DNA of 64,000 nucleotides from Pelagomonas calceolata (Eukaryota; Sar; Pelagophyceae; Pelagomonadales; Pelagomonadaceae). The notes under the pieces were generated by a model. It saw nothing but the letters and a program-made list of their open reading frames with translations. It searched no databases and was not told where the DNA came from. The position numbers were made by a program, and so were the translations under genes. This document shows positions 36,860 to 46,157 of this stretch, one piece after another. The stretch covers positions 2,170,001 through 2,234,000 of the forward strand of contig CAKKNE010000006.1 in the NCBI GenBank assembly GCA_918797485.1. Direction: 5' to 3'. Position 1 is the stretch's first letter; each line of letters begins with the position of its first letter.

Positions 36860-38320
36860 ATGGGCAAGAACCAGGGCGCCAAGAAGGGCACAGTAGTACA
36901 TTTAGCCCATTTAGTCGCGAACGACAAGGCGCACATCCCCGACCGGCCGCAGGAGCGCGCTCCCGACGACCAGGGCTTCTTCCGGCGCGACTTCCGGGGC
37001 TACGGTTCGGACAGGCCGCAGGGCGATCGACCGACTTTTAGAAGTGAAGGTGATGACGACTGGCGGCGCGGTGGCGGCGGCGGCGGCGGCGGCTTCGGGG
37101 GCGGCGGCGGTTACGGGGGAGGCGGCGGCTACGGCGGCGACCGAGGCGGCTACGGCGGCGGCGGCGGCGGCTACGGCGGAGGCGACGCGCGGGGCTACGG
37201 CGGCGGCTCGTCCGGCGGCGAGCGGCCGCGCCTCAACTTGACGAGGAGAGGCGACTCCGGCGACGCCGGCCCGGCCAAGGTCGCGCCGTACGCGGCACCG
37301 CCCTCATCAGGCGGCGGCGGCGACAAGTGGGACAACATGTTCGGAGGGGGGAATAGAGGACCGCAGAGCGACCCGCCGCCGCCTTCTAGGTATGGCGCCG
37401 GCGGCGGCGAGTCGCGGTACGGCGGTGGTGGCGACGCGCGGGGAGGCTACGGCGGTCCCTCTCGCTACGGCGCCGGGTCCAGTGATAGACCGTCGGGCAT
37501 GGGTCGTTATGGTAGCGGAAACCGCTACGGCGCTTTACAGACTGGAAGTTCAGCGCCGGCGCCTAGAAAGGAAGAATTCCCGACCATGGCCGCCGCTACG
37601 CAAAAGAAGGAAGAACCTCAACACGTCAAGGAAGCTAGGTTAGCGATGGAGAAGGTCAAGCTCGAGAAGCGTCGATTGGCCGAGGAGGCGCACCGCAAGG
37701 AGCAGGAGGCCGCCGCGGCCAAGAAGAAGGCCGAGCGCGAGGCCGCCGAGCAGGCTGAAGCTGCGGCGAAGCAGAAAGCTTTAGAGGACGCGGAGAAGGC
37801 GCGCGTCGCGGGTCTGGAGTCCGCGAAGAAGCTTGAAGGGCTCACGGGCCAATCATTAGCTGATGCTGTAGCAAAACTCCCGGACAAGCCGAACGCCGAC
37901 GCCTTTGCCACGGCGCGCTTCGGTAAACATGGGAGCGACGTTTCGTGGCTGAAGACCGAGGCGCCCGCGCTTAAAGTGGTCGCGCCCTCTACCGAGGAGC
38001 AGGCTTCTCTCTTGTTAGCGACGCAGCGCCACCTCGCGTCCCTCGAGTTCCCGAAGGACGCGAACGGCAAGGGTCTCATTCAACAGGCCTTCAAGTTCCT
38101 GTTCCTCTGCGAGGTCTGTGATGTGGAGGCCTACGAGGCCTGGCGCGACGCCGACGATGCTGTGTCCGAGGCCGTGCCCGGGAAGATCAAGGCCTTGACA
38201 CAAACCACGGAGTTCTTCGCGTATCTAGATACGATCGATGAAAGCGATTCTGATGAAGAAGGCGACGAGGAGGAGGACGAGGAGGAGGACGAGCTGGCTC
38301 CCGCACCCGTCCCCATCTAG
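36860..38320 (+). CDS. Gly-rich eIF4B/eIF4G-like protein with C-terminal W2-like domain
   Basis: The 486-residue protein has a long N-terminal disordered part with GGGY-type repeats (about 70-115) and RYG motifs, typical of RNA-binding condensate proteins. NRYGALQ and EEFPTM motifs follow, then a charged coiled coil (about 250-330). The C-terminus ends in an aromatic/acidic W2-like segment (AFKFLFLCEVCDVEAYEAW ... TTEFFAYLDTI) followed by an acidic run. W2 domains occur in eIF5, eIF2B-epsilon and eIF4G. A role in translation initiation is inferred, moderately supported. Confidence 0.7.
   Translation: MGKNQGAKKGTVVHLAHLVANDKAHIPDRPQERAPDDQGFFRRDFRGYGSDRPQGDRPTFRSEGDDDWRRGGGGGGGGFGGGGGYGGGGGYGGDRGGYGGGGGGYGGGDARGYGGGSSGGERPRLNLTRRGDSGDAGPAKVAPYAAPPSSGGGGDKWDNMFGGGNRGPQSDPPPPSRYGAGGGESRYGGGGDARGGYGGPSRYGAGSSDRPSGMGRYGSGNRYGALQTGSSAPAPRKEEFPTMAAATQKKEEPQHVKEARLAMEKVKLEKRRLAEEAHRKEQEAAAAKKKAEREAAEQAEAAAKQKALEDAEKARVAGLESAKKLEGLTGQSLADAVAKLPDKPNADAFATARFGKHGSDVSWLKTEAPALKVVAPSTEEQASLLLATQRHLASLEFPKDANGKGLIQQAFKFLFLCEVCDVEAYEAWRDADDAVSEAVPGKIKALTQTTEFFAYLDTIDESDSDEEGDEEEDEEEDELAPAPVPI
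37070..37215 (+). repeat. GGC/TAC-rich coding microsatellite
   Basis: Runs of GGCGGC and TACGGCGG encode GGGY repeats in the Gly-rich translation-type protein. Low complexity; length is probably variable between strains. Confidence 0.7.
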
Positions 38321-38384
38321 GCGTCCTGTCTCGTCCTATAGTAACGTTTCCATATAAATATAGTACTACTTAGCCAACTAACAT

Positions 38385-40373
38385 TCACATGCGCGCGAGC
38401 TGGAGCTGCACTTCCGCGAGCACATCTTTGAGGTCGGCGACCGCCTCCTCGCATTCGGCGCGGTCGGTCAAAGCGTCGAGCCTCGACCGCGCGTCGCGCG
38501 CTATTTCGTGGCGCGTGGACGGGTCGGCGCGCTCCGCCGTCACGCCGGCCGCCCGCGCGAAGGCGTCGACCCGGAACGGCCCGCGCCGGGTCCCTCGGGC
38601 GACCTCCGCGTCGTGCGCGTACCTTCTAATCTGCGTATCGAGATACTTGGCCTGCTGGTCGTTGGTAGCTAAATTGAAGAAGACCGCCATAGGTATGGTG
38701 GCCGTCCAAATGCCCGACTCCTTTTCGCCGCGCTCCGCGATCAATTTCAACGTAAAAACCAAACTACTCCGCGTCGCGTGCTCCGGACACAGCAAGACCG
38801 TCGCCACCGTAAACACCTCGCGTACCGCTAAGTCCTGCGCCTCGTCTTTTATCGGGTGCCCAGCCAGTCTGAACATCGTGTAGTGCCACCGCTGCTCGAA
38901 GAAGCGCTCATTAAAGACTTCGAGGGCGACCAGGTCGTTCTTGTCCGCGTAGGTGGTCGACTGATACCAGAGCTCGTCCATATCCAATTTGAGCTTGCGT
39001 CCAGTGCGTTCGTAGTCGCCGAGCAGCCACCACCGCTGCGTATCTAACTCGGCCGGCGTCCCAATCCTAAGCGACTCCTTGAATCCAACGGAGATAAGAT
39101 GACCCTCGGCGGCGCGGATATGGTCCGACAGTATAGTGAGCATGCCGCGGATCGCGTGGCGCCCCTGCCTATTATCGCTCGCATCAAATAAATCCAGCTC
39201 CTCGACCTCGTCGTCCACATCGAGCCCGGCCAGCGCCTGGAGCTCCTGCACTGCTTCGTCCTCCTCGTCGTCCTGCTGCATCAATACGGGGACCTGCGCG
39301 GAACGACGTGGTTGCGAAACGGTCGCGGCGCCCTCACGAGACGCGTAGACCCCTTCGCGCGGCCGCGTCGGCAGCGTCTCGGTGGCGTGGTAGCGCGTCG
39401 ACGCGCGTCGCGGCGACCGCGTCATGTCGAAGCACTTTCCGCGCGGGGTACTGACGCGCGGCCGCGCCGCAGCCTTCCGTCGGGCCGCCGCGGCGTCGCG
39501 GGCTCCTTCGAGCCGGCCCGACGCGCCTATTCCCCAGTGCGACTCGCTGCCGTCAACGCGTACCTTTGTCTGCCGGCCGCGCTCGTCCGGGACCTTGTAC
39601 TCGTCGAGGCGCCCGTCCCCTCTCGGACCGGTCCAGGGCAAGCCCTTCTTCGAGTCCTTCGCCCCCTTCTGCATCCAGGCCGGCCGGCTCTTGAAGAAGG
39701 CCGACGTGTCCCAGTCGCCTTTGCGAAAGGTGAGGGCGTTCACGGCGCCCTGCTTCGCGCACTTGTCTTCGGCGCCCTTCGCCTCGCCTTTCGCGCCGTA
39801 GTCAAACACACATCGCTCCCACCTGTTCCTGAAATCGCAGTGTCGCAGATGACAATTTTGAAGGGCTCGAAACTGCGACGGCCCCACGTATCTAGTCCTA
39901 AAAATCTGCAGCAGCGCCTCTTCGTCCACGGGATCGGCCTCGAGCAGCGCTTGGACGTCCTCTGGGAGTCCGGAGTGCCAGTCACTTGCCCGGGCCGCCG
40001 TGCCTACTTCATTCATAGACTTTTGGCCTCTTGCGCGGAGTGCGTCTCTGTCAAAATCGAGCTCCCAGGCTCGAACTTCTAGGCCATTCACCGTTTTTAA
40101 AGGTCTCATAGGGACTCGCTCTTCTGCTACTAGGGCGCAGGTCAGGTCGACTCTTTTGCCCGCCCTGTACTCGCCGTCTTTGATGCGGAACTCGATTCGT
40201 GCAGCTCCGGCGAAGAACGTGCCGTCTTCCTTCTTAATCCTAAGTCCCAATTCTCTTGGCGTCGTGGTGTCGACGGTCATTTCATCGTCCTTGCGCACGC
40301 GTATGGGGCAGCGCGGGCCGCCGACCACAGCACCTCTGTATGCGGGCGCAGCTTTTTTCGGCATCTCTTGCAA
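38385..40373 (-). CDS. Unknown 662-residue protein
   Basis: No family was recognised. The N-terminal part (about 20-120) reads as a beta-rich domain (ELGLRIKKEDGTFFAGAARI, RAGKRVDLTCALVAEERVP). A middle part carries four Cys/His (NCHLRHCDFRNRWERC). Basic low-complexity sequence follows (about 265-360), then an acidic stretch. The C-terminal 280 residues look folded and helical (FNERFFEQRWHYTMFRLAG, then AVREVFTVATVLLCPEH) and contain many aromatic residues. There is no signal peptide or membrane span. The composition and length support a real gene. Confidence 0.7.
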   Translation of the reverse strand: MQEMPKKAAPAYRGAVVGGPRCPIRVRKDDEMTVDTTTPRELGLRIKKEDGTFFAGAARIEFRIKDGEYRAGKRVDLTCALVAEERVPMRPLKTVNGLEVRAWELDFDRDALRARGQKSMNEVGTAARASDWHSGLPEDVQALLEADPVDEEALLQIFRTRYVGPSQFRALQNCHLRHCDFRNRWERCVFDYGAKGEAKGAEDKCAKQGAVNALTFRKGDWDTSAFFKSRPAWMQKGAKDSKKGLPWTGPRGDGRLDEYKVPDERGRQTKVRVDGSESHWGIGASGRLEGARDAAAARRKAAARPRVSTPRGKCFDMTRSPRRASTRYHATETLPTRPREGVYASREGAATVSQPRRSAQVPVLMQQDDEEDEAVQELQALAGLDVDDEVEELDLFDASDNRQGRHAIRGMLTILSDHIRAAEGHLISVGFKESLRIGTPAELDTQRWWLLGDYERTGRKLKLDMDELWYQSTTYADKNDLVALEVFNERFFEQRWHYTMFRLAGHPIKDEAQDLAVREVFTVATVLLCPEHATRSSLVFTLKLIAERGEKESGIWTATIPMAVFFNLATNDQQAKYLDTQIRRYAHDAEVARGTRRGPFRVDAFARAAGVTAERADPSTRHEIARDARSRLDALTDRAECEEAVADLKDVLAEVQLQLARM

Positions 40374-41253
40374 CGCGAGGCAACAGCAATAATTGAGTAG
40401 GCACGTAAGGTGCCAGATATGGATTCTTCTCCGGGGTGCCCAGGCTTTTGGAAATTGTGCGAGCTAGCGGCCAGTAAGACACTAGCAAGCAGGGCAAAAA
40501 TCGAGGCGCACAGCCGCTGAGGCAGCCTGCACGACCGCATCGCTGGCCAGAGTGATGCGTTGTATCAGTGCGTTCGGTCGCTGGACGCTGGACGCTGAAC
40601 GGCTGGCGCACGACGCGGTGCCGGCGGTCAGGCAGCCAGCGCTACTTGCAACAGGGCTGTGTTCGGGCGCTAAGCTCGCGCGGCACAGAAAGATTGGCCA
40701 CGGACGACAGCTCGTCGGCGTCGAAAAAAAACCCACACGACGCAGCTCACGAAGCGGCCACGCTTCCGCTCGCCGCGCTCCGGCTGGCGGGCGCCTGACG
40801 GTGTCAGCTCTGCCGCGACGTATCGCCTGCGCCACGGCTCCGGGCAAAGCCATGGTTTCGTCGCTTAAAGCCGCGTCGCGCCCAGCGTGACACGGCACTA
40901 CAACGGACGCGTCGCGCTGCTGTGTGACCTACCACGCTTTTTGCCCACTGCTTCGGCATCGGATGGCCACGTGCAGATGGTGACGCCGCGCCGGCTGTTG
41001 GCTCTTCGACGGTGTCGAGTCGCCTGATCTGTACGCCGTCGGCGTGCTGAGTCTACATAAAGTGCTCGATGATCACTAACACCGCTCGCGTCACAGCCAA
41101 CGGCAGACCGAGCGGCCCTCAGATTACCGCAACGGTATCCTGGGGGGCGCGGACTTCGGGCGTCACGCGTCGTACTCGGCGGCGCCCGCGGAGGGATCCT
41201 GCCGCTCAGCGCTCGATGTGCGAGAAAGAGAGAGAAGTTCTAGTACTTAGTAA
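40374..41253. other. Long intergenic region upstream of unknown gene
   Basis: This 880-bp region holds a CTAG element at 40464-40485, a short tandem run (CTGGACGCTGGACGCTGAAC, about 40580), and two overlapping open frames on opposite strands (about 40482-40898) without recognisable domains. No RNA gene was seen. Confidence 0.45.
40464..40485 (-). promoter_or_regulatory. CTAG palindromic upstream element
   Basis: The minus strand reads GCTAGTGTCTTACTGGCCG then CTAGC, 112 bp before the ATG at 40373 and oriented toward it. One of the best matches to the consensus. Confidence 0.65.
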
Positions 41254-42545
41254 TTAGTAGCGGCCGAACTTGCGCTGCAGCGCGAGCGCCTGCTTGACAA
41301 ATAAACGAACGCTCGCCCACGCGGACCCGGTGTATTTCTTTTTGAAATTCTGCCGGGTCTGGAAGTCGAAGCGATTGTTGAGGGGGGCGGGCATGAGAAA
41401 AAAATTCTCGAGGTCGTCGCAGATCGTGCCGAGGATGTGGTCGGTTTGGAAAAACCGATGCTTGACGAGGTTCTTGATGGTGTCCTCGGAGAGGCCGTAG
41501 TCGAACGCGTTGAGGGCCATCTTCTCGAAGAAGCCCTCGTAGCCGAAATTCTCGTTGAGGTAGCCCTTGAAATTGTCCCGCCACGTGCGGATGCTCCGGC
41601 GGGCCCCGCCGAATGCCGCGCGCGCCTGTGAGTGCCAATCCAAGTTCAATGTCAAGTTCAACGAAAAAAATTTACTCTCGTGCGAAACGGGCGACGGCCC
41701 GCCTCTCTCCTGCGGGCTCCTGCTCGTGTCAGCAGGATAGTCGAAGAAACAGGAAAAAGACGCGGGCGCTCACTTCCTCGTTCTCCTGGGCGTAGCGGTC
41801 GTCGGCCATGTGGAGCGCCCCCTTTTTGGGGTTGCGGATGACATTGGCGGCGTCCGCGAAGGGGATGGGCTTGCCGTTCGCGCCGAACAATTTGAAGCCC
41901 TTCTTCCTACATAACTTCCTCAAACCCTCGTCGAGGGCCTGCACCATGGTGACGTCGCCTTCCGTGTCGAGGATGACCTGCTCGCGCTCACACTCCGCTC
42001 TCCAGTGCCCCATGCCCTTCCACTTGAACTCGCCATCTTTCATCCGCGCGGCCACGTCCAGGAGCGCGTTTCGGCGCCGCGCGCGCCGCGCGCCGTTCTT
42101 CGACCTACGTGATGCGAGTGTAGAGAACGTGAGCGTAGGTCGTCGTGACGCCGTAAATCCACTGCTTGAACGCTTCTAAGAGGGCCTTGGCTTTTTCTTT
42201 TTCGTCCATGCCCTCGTAACAGATCGCGACTGTGAGCTCAAAGTAGCGCGCCGCGCCCTGGCGCTGCGCCTCTATGACGACGTAGGACCTCGTCTTCGTG
42301 TCGTCCCGGACCGGCCTTAATTTATTTCCTTTCGGCGTCTTAGCATACTGCGGTTTTGGGCCGTGCCACGCCGTCGCGCCGTCGACCATGTCGACCTCCG
42401 TCAGCTCTTGAGAGTTAACCATGCCTTCGGTCTTCGTCTGCTTGCGCGTGCGCTTTTTTTCCGGCGACGCGCGCGCGCCGCCGCGCGTCTGGTCGCGGTT
42501 CTTGTCGGCCTCCTCGCGGCGCGCTTTCGCCAGTACCGAATGCAT
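41254..42545 (-). CDS. Unknown protein, probably three exons
   Basis: Three consecutive frames on one strand join through plausible splice sites. Exon 1 starts at 42545 (MHSVLAKARREEADKN). Intron 1 is either 42098-42149 (GT-AG) or 42105-42165 (GC-AG); both keep the frame. Exon 2 ends at 41774. Intron 2 is 41626-41773 with canonical GTGAGC and CACTCACAG. Exon 3 ends at 41254. Exon 1 is Lys/Arg-rich then folded (YVVIEAQRQGAARYFELTVA). Exon 2 includes EFKWKGMGHWRAECEREQV, and exon 3 FEKMALNAFDYGLSEDTIKN. No domain was recognised; there is no signal peptide. A TATA-like AATATATA lies 24 bp upstream. Confidence 0.55.
41626..41773 (-). other. Spliceosomal intron 2 of the three-exon gene
   Basis: Donor GTGAGC follows ...NEE in frame; acceptor CACTCACAG precedes ARAAFGG in frame. 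Its ends are complementary over 9 bases with one mismatch (GTGAGCGCC / GGCACTCAC). It lacks the ACGCCATCGA core of the introner-like introns. Confidence 0.75.
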
Positions 42546-42568
42546 CGTTTTGCGTGAGTGATTTGTTC

Positions 42569-42576
42569 AATATATA
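42569..42576 (-). promoter_or_regulatory. TATA-like box
   Basis: The minus strand reads TATATATT, 24-31 bases upstream of the ATG at 42545. If used as a TATA box the 5' leader would be very short, so the true start may be further in. Confidence 0.3.
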
Positions 42577-42647
42577 GCGCGCTTTTAGGTCCTGTGAACT
42601 CGCCGTTCACGGCGTCAAAGTTGTGCGTTTAAAATCGATGCTTGTCC

Positions 42648-42670
42648 CTAGTGTCTTACACGCCGCTAGC
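42648..42670 (+). promoter_or_regulatory. CTAG palindromic element, reversed relative to downstream gene
   Basis: CCTAGTGTCTTACACGCCG then CTAGC. It is a strong match but points away from the only nearby start (42545, minus strand); the other neighbour is the 3' end of the tyrosyl-tRNA synthetase gene. Confidence 0.55.
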
Positions 42671-42697
42671 CGAAAAGAAGGTGTCAACTAACCCCAC

Positions 42698-44071
42698 TTA
42701 CTTACCCCCACCAACAAGCAGCGCGTGCTTCTTCTTCCCCGACGAGAGCTTCACCTCGGCGCCGGCCAGCGCGACCTCCTGCTCGACGTCCTCTACCTTC
42801 ACGCCGTCGACGCGCGCGCCGCCGCCCTTGATGAGACGTTTAGCTTCGCCCTTGGACTTGGCGAACTCGGCCGCGATTAAGGCGTCGACCACTGAAATCG
42901 AAGCCTCGGCGACCTCGACGCGAGGCAAATCTGCGAGGTTCCCGCCCTTGTTCTTGAACAACGAGTCCGCCGTCTCGTGGATCGCCGGTAGACAGTCCGC
43001 ACCGTGCAGTAAAGTAGTGCACTCGTCCGCGAGGCGTCTTTTCAGCGCATTCACAAAGGTAGGTCCTGTTTCCGTGGCGAGTTGGCCCGCCATCTCCTCG
43101 ATCTCGCTCAACTCGAGCTCCGTGAACAGCTTCATAAATCGAATCACGTCGGCGTCCGCCGAATTGCGCCAGAACTGCCAGTAGTCGAAGGGACTCAGTT
43201 TCTCGGGCGAGAGCCAGACCGCGCCTGCCGCCGTCTTGCCCATTTTGCGCCCGTCGGCGGTCTGCAACAACGGGGCCGTCAGACCGATGACCTTGCCCTG
43301 CTCGACGCGGCGCGTGAGCTCGACGCCGCTGACAATATTACCCCACTGGTCCGACCCGCCCAGTTGGAGCTCGACGCCCTCCCTCCGGTAGAGCTCGAGG
43401 AAGTCGTAGGCCTGCAGCAGCATGTAGTTGAACTCGAGAAAAGACAGGGGCTGCTCCCGCCCCAACCGCTGCTTGACGCTCTCAAACGATAACATGCGGT
43501 TCACCGTCACTTGCGCGCCCACCGTGCGCAGGAACTCCACATAACCCAGCGAATCCAACCAATCAGCGTTGTTCACCAGGATCGCTTTATCCGTACCAAA
43601 TTCAATAAATTTGTCGAAGACGCTAGAGATGCCGTCTATATTACTTTGGATTGTAGCTTCATCGAGCAATTGGCGGGACTCGTCTTTGCCCGACGGGTCG
43701 CCGACCTTCGTCGTGCCGCCCCCAACGAGCACGACGGGCCGGTGGCCGTGCTTCTGCAATAATCTCAAGATCATGATCTGGAGCAGCGAGCCGACGTGTA
43801 ATGAGTCGGCAGTCGCATCAAAGCCTAAGTAAGCGGAGACCCTGCCTTCCGTGAGTTTTTCATCTAACCCTTCAATGTCGGTGCACTGCGCGAGGTAGCC
43901 GCGGCTGGCGAACTCGCGGAGGAAGGGCGACTTCGCTTGTAAGGCTTTGTCCATGTCAGCATCGGTGGCGACCGCCCGCAACACGTGCGGCCGCCGCCGC
44001 ACCGCGGCGCGCGCCGTCAGGCCCGCCACGCGGCCGAGGCAGGCGTACATGAGCACCAATGCCGAGCGCAT
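42698..44071 (-). CDS. Organellar tyrosyl-tRNA synthetase (bacterial type)
   Basis: The 457-residue protein has an N-terminal presequence of about 45 residues (hydrophobic then Arg-rich), fitting plastid and/or mitochondrial import. The class I catalytic domain has the HIGH-equivalent DSLHVGS in FDATADSLHVGSLLQIMIL, the tyrosine-site signatures YDFLELY and GGSDQWGNIVSGVEL, and the KMSKS-equivalent GRKMGKT. A C-terminal S4-type RNA-binding domain (AKRLIKGGGARVDG) completes the bacterial TyrS layout. It charges organellar tRNA-Tyr. Confidence 0.95.
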   Translation of the reverse strand: MRSALVLMYACLGRVAGLTARAAVRRRPHVLRAVATDADMDKALQAKSPFLREFASRGYLAQCTDIEGLDEKLTEGRVSAYLGFDATADSLHVGSLLQIMILRLLQKHGHRPVVLVGGGTTKVGDPSGKDESRQLLDEATIQSNIDGISSVFDKFIEFGTDKAILVNNADWLDSLGYVEFLRTVGAQVTVNRMLSFESVKQRLGREQPLSFLEFNYMLLQAYDFLELYRREGVELQLGGSDQWGNIVSGVELTRRVEQGKVIGLTAPLLQTADGRKMGKTAAGAVWLSPEKLSPFDYWQFWRNSADADVIRFMKLFTELELSEIEEMAGQLATETGPTFVNALKRRLADECTTLLHGADCLPAIHETADSLFKNKGGNLADLPRVEVAEASISVVDALIAAEFAKSKGEAKRLIKGGGARVDGVKVEDVEQEVALAGAEVKLSSGKKKHALLVGGGK

Positions 44072-44507
44072 GAGCTGCTCAATTTGCGCGGCGGCGACGC
44101 GGCGGCAGCCTACGCACTCGCACAGTTCCCTGCGTTTCGGGCCTCTTTCGACTCCTGCGAGCCGGTTTTACGCGTTTCGCACTGTGCGGCGCGTGGTGAG
44201 CACGTTTGCAGTCGTGCTGGAGCAACAAGCAGAGTCGAGGTGCTCACCGTCCTCGGACTGCCCGCTCGGTTACAGCTGTAAGCGCTCTCGCCGTTCAAAA
44301 GCACCAACGGTCCACGAGCGACCTGCACAATCGCTATCGCGGCGACGCGTGAAGCTGCCACTGTGGGAGAGCACAATCTGTGCAGGGCCTGCTGGGAGAG
44401 CCGGCGGCGAGCGCGACCGCGAAACGCCGACGCCGCGCCGCTAGCGCGAGCAGCTCTCGAAACCGGAGCCTCGCCGCTCCCGCACGCCGCCGCGCGACGG
44501 TAAGCGT
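44072..44507. other. Divergent intergenic region, TyrRS and HIT genes
   Basis: This 436-bp region contains a 9-bp perfect inverted repeat (GGTGAGCAC at 44195-44203, GTGCTCACC at 44240-44248) that could form a hairpin. No CTAG element or coding frame was supported. Confidence 0.45.
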
Positions 44508-45123
44508 ATGCGTCGACGACTGGCCGGCTGCCTCGCGACCGCGCAGATGGCCTCCTGCCTCTTCCCACCGAACCTGTCCGACGGACCCACAAATTTACCG
44601 CTCGCCGAGGACATCGAGAAGAACCCGACGGTCTTTGGGGAGCTGCTGCGCGGCGAGGCGCCCATCCGGAAACTGCACGAGTGCGACGCGTCGCGACCCG
44701 GCGTCCTTGGAGCGCCTGCGTACGCCATCGACGAGTCCGTGCCTGCTCGATGGTGTGCCACGTAGGTATCTCGCCTTTCGCAACGTGAAGAACTATGCAC
44801 CGCTTGCTGGGTTGGTCATTCCAAAGCGGCGGCGGCCGCAGGACCCCGACGGCTTGAAAAAGGCCGACGTAGCGCTCTTGGAGGACATGCGGCGCATCGC
44901 CCTCGAGGTGTGCCAACGGGAGCAGCCCGAGGCCTTCGCGGCGAACGACTACTGGCTCCGCTTCCACCGAAGACCCTGGCACAGTGTCGATCACCTCCAC
45001 CTGCACGTGCTCGCGCCGGCCTCCAAAGTATCGAGCTGGACGGCGTTCATATTCCTGGCGGGCTCACCGTGGAGCCTCGACGCCGACGCTCTTTTAGAGA
45101 AGCTCCGTCGAAGCCGAGAGTAA
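44508..45123 (+). CDS. HIT (histidine triad) family protein, two exons
   Basis: Exons are 44508-44689 and 44766-45123; the total of 540 nt gives 179 residues in frame. Exon 1 contains TVFGELLRGEAPIRKLHECD, and exon 2 continues YLAFRNVKNYAPLAGLVIPK. The histidine triad VDHLHLHVLAP is near the C-terminus. HIT proteins hydrolyse nucleotidyl phosphoramidates or similar. The stretch before the triad (AANDYWLRFHRRPWHS) is longer than in HINT proteins, suggesting an aprataxin/HINT relative of unknown substrate. Confidence 0.88.
44690..44765 (+). mobile_element. Introner-like element forming a 76-nt intron
   Basis: Donor GTCGCG and acceptor CCACGTAG restore the HIT frame. The intron contains ACGCCATCGACG and, 18 bases later, GCTCGATGG, the nested hairpin arms shared with the introns at 18077 and 27688. 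Directly after the first 8 bases it has CCGGCGTCCT, also found at the same position in the intron at 54309. The border 8-mers no longer match (3 of 8), so it is an old copy. Confidence 0.7.
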
Positions 45124-45149
45124 ATGTTTGTTGTCATACAAGTCGGTCC

Positions 45150-45581
45150 TTACACGTAGACGCCTCCTCCGGCCTGGACGGGTCCGCTCAGCACGCTGAT
45201 CAGCGTGGGCAGGAAGGCGAGGGCCGCGATGACCGCGAACCAGAAGACCGCGTCTTTGGACAGCGACGGCGCCCGCGGCATGGAGTTCGCCGCGCGCGCG
45301 GCGCCGCGCTGGACGCTCCGGGCCGCGTCCGTCGCTTTTCTTTTTGCGACCCTTCCGGTCCGCTCGACCTCGAGCCCGACCTCGTTCAGCTTCGCGGCCT
45401 TGCCCGTCTCGCCCCTTTTCAAGCGCTTGAACTCCTCGTCCCAATCGACCTCGCCGGGGCTCACCTCTGGGAGCTCGTCGGCCTGGCGCAGCGTGATCGC
45501 TCGCCGCGGCGCCGCGGGCTGGACAAATGCTACCGCGGTCGCGACGAGCGTGGCCGCGGCGATGGCGTGGCGGGGCGGCAT
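45150..45581 (-). CDS. Small plastid-targeted membrane protein, unknown
   Basis: The 143-residue protein has a signal peptide followed by AFVQPAAPRRA, the Phe-type import signal of complex plastids. The middle is charged and helical (EVDWDEEFKRLKRGETGKAA). One C-terminal membrane span (DAVFWFAVIAALAFLPTLI) is followed by a short tail. Probably a tail-anchored thylakoid or envelope protein; no family was recognised. It is convergent with the HIT gene, 26 bp apart. Confidence 0.75.
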   Translation of the reverse strand: MPPRHAIAAATLVATAVAFVQPAAPRRAITLRQADELPEVSPGEVDWDEEFKRLKRGETGKAAKLNEVGLEVERTGRVAKRKATDAARSVQRGAARAANSMPRAPSLSKDAVFWFAVIAALAFLPTLISVLSGPVQAGGGVYV

Positions 45582-46157
45582 CGTTATACGGGCGTGGGTA
45601 CGCCGCGAGTAGCAGACTTGCGTGTTACGGCTTTCTGCTTTGGGAATCGCACGGCGCGTGCGCGGGAGTCCGAAAAAGTTACTGCTCGGCTGGCGATGGT
45701 GACTGCGAGTCTGCCCCGCGTCGCTGTTTCGTTACTAATTCGCTAGGCAAGTGTGCGAGCCGTGTCTTTTACAGGCTCCGCGAAGACTAGCGTATCGAGA
45801 GACACTAGCACGAGGCAGACGCCGTCCTGAGGCTTACAGACGGGTCGAGAGGATTCGGAGGAGGTCGCGGGAGCGCTGGGGGAAGGCCGCGCGACCAGCA
45901 GCTCGGAGCAAAACGCTGCCTTCGTCTCCGCAGGCAAGCTCATCTTCGGGGTCCTTAGAAGACAGACACGGCAGCGCACGAGGGCTTCTGAAAAGAACTG
46001 TCGGGGTCGGACACAGACGCGAACTCTAAAGAACCGGAGGCCCGCAGATCCAAGAGGGAGAGCATCCAAGTGCTACTCACCTCGGCAGCCGACGCCCGCC
46101 CTCTGACGACCTCAAACGCGCCGACGACTCGAGCCGACGACCAAAAAAACAAACAAC
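45582..46157. other. Divergent intergenic region, plastid protein and RING-CH genes
   Basis: This 576-bp region holds a CTAG element at 45787-45810. Small open frames on both strands lack recognisable domains. No RNA gene was seen. Confidence 0.45.
45787..45810 (-). promoter_or_regulatory. CTAG palindromic upstream element
   Basis: The minus strand reads GCTAGTGTCTCTCGATACG then CTAG, 229 bp before the ATG at 45581 and oriented toward it. Confidence 0.6.

Noticed and set aside
40482-40898. Small opposing open frames in the 880-bp intergenic region
   Set aside because: They overlap each other on opposite strands, have no recognisable domain and show mixed composition.
41626-41773. Intron 2 of the three-exon gene as a member of the introner family
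   Set aside because: Ends are partly complementary, but this follows largely from GTGAG/CTCAC splice signals. The shared core and a border duplication are missing.
44195-44248. 9-bp inverted repeat before the HIT gene as a further introner
   Set aside because: No target duplication, no splice context and no shared core with the introner-like introns.
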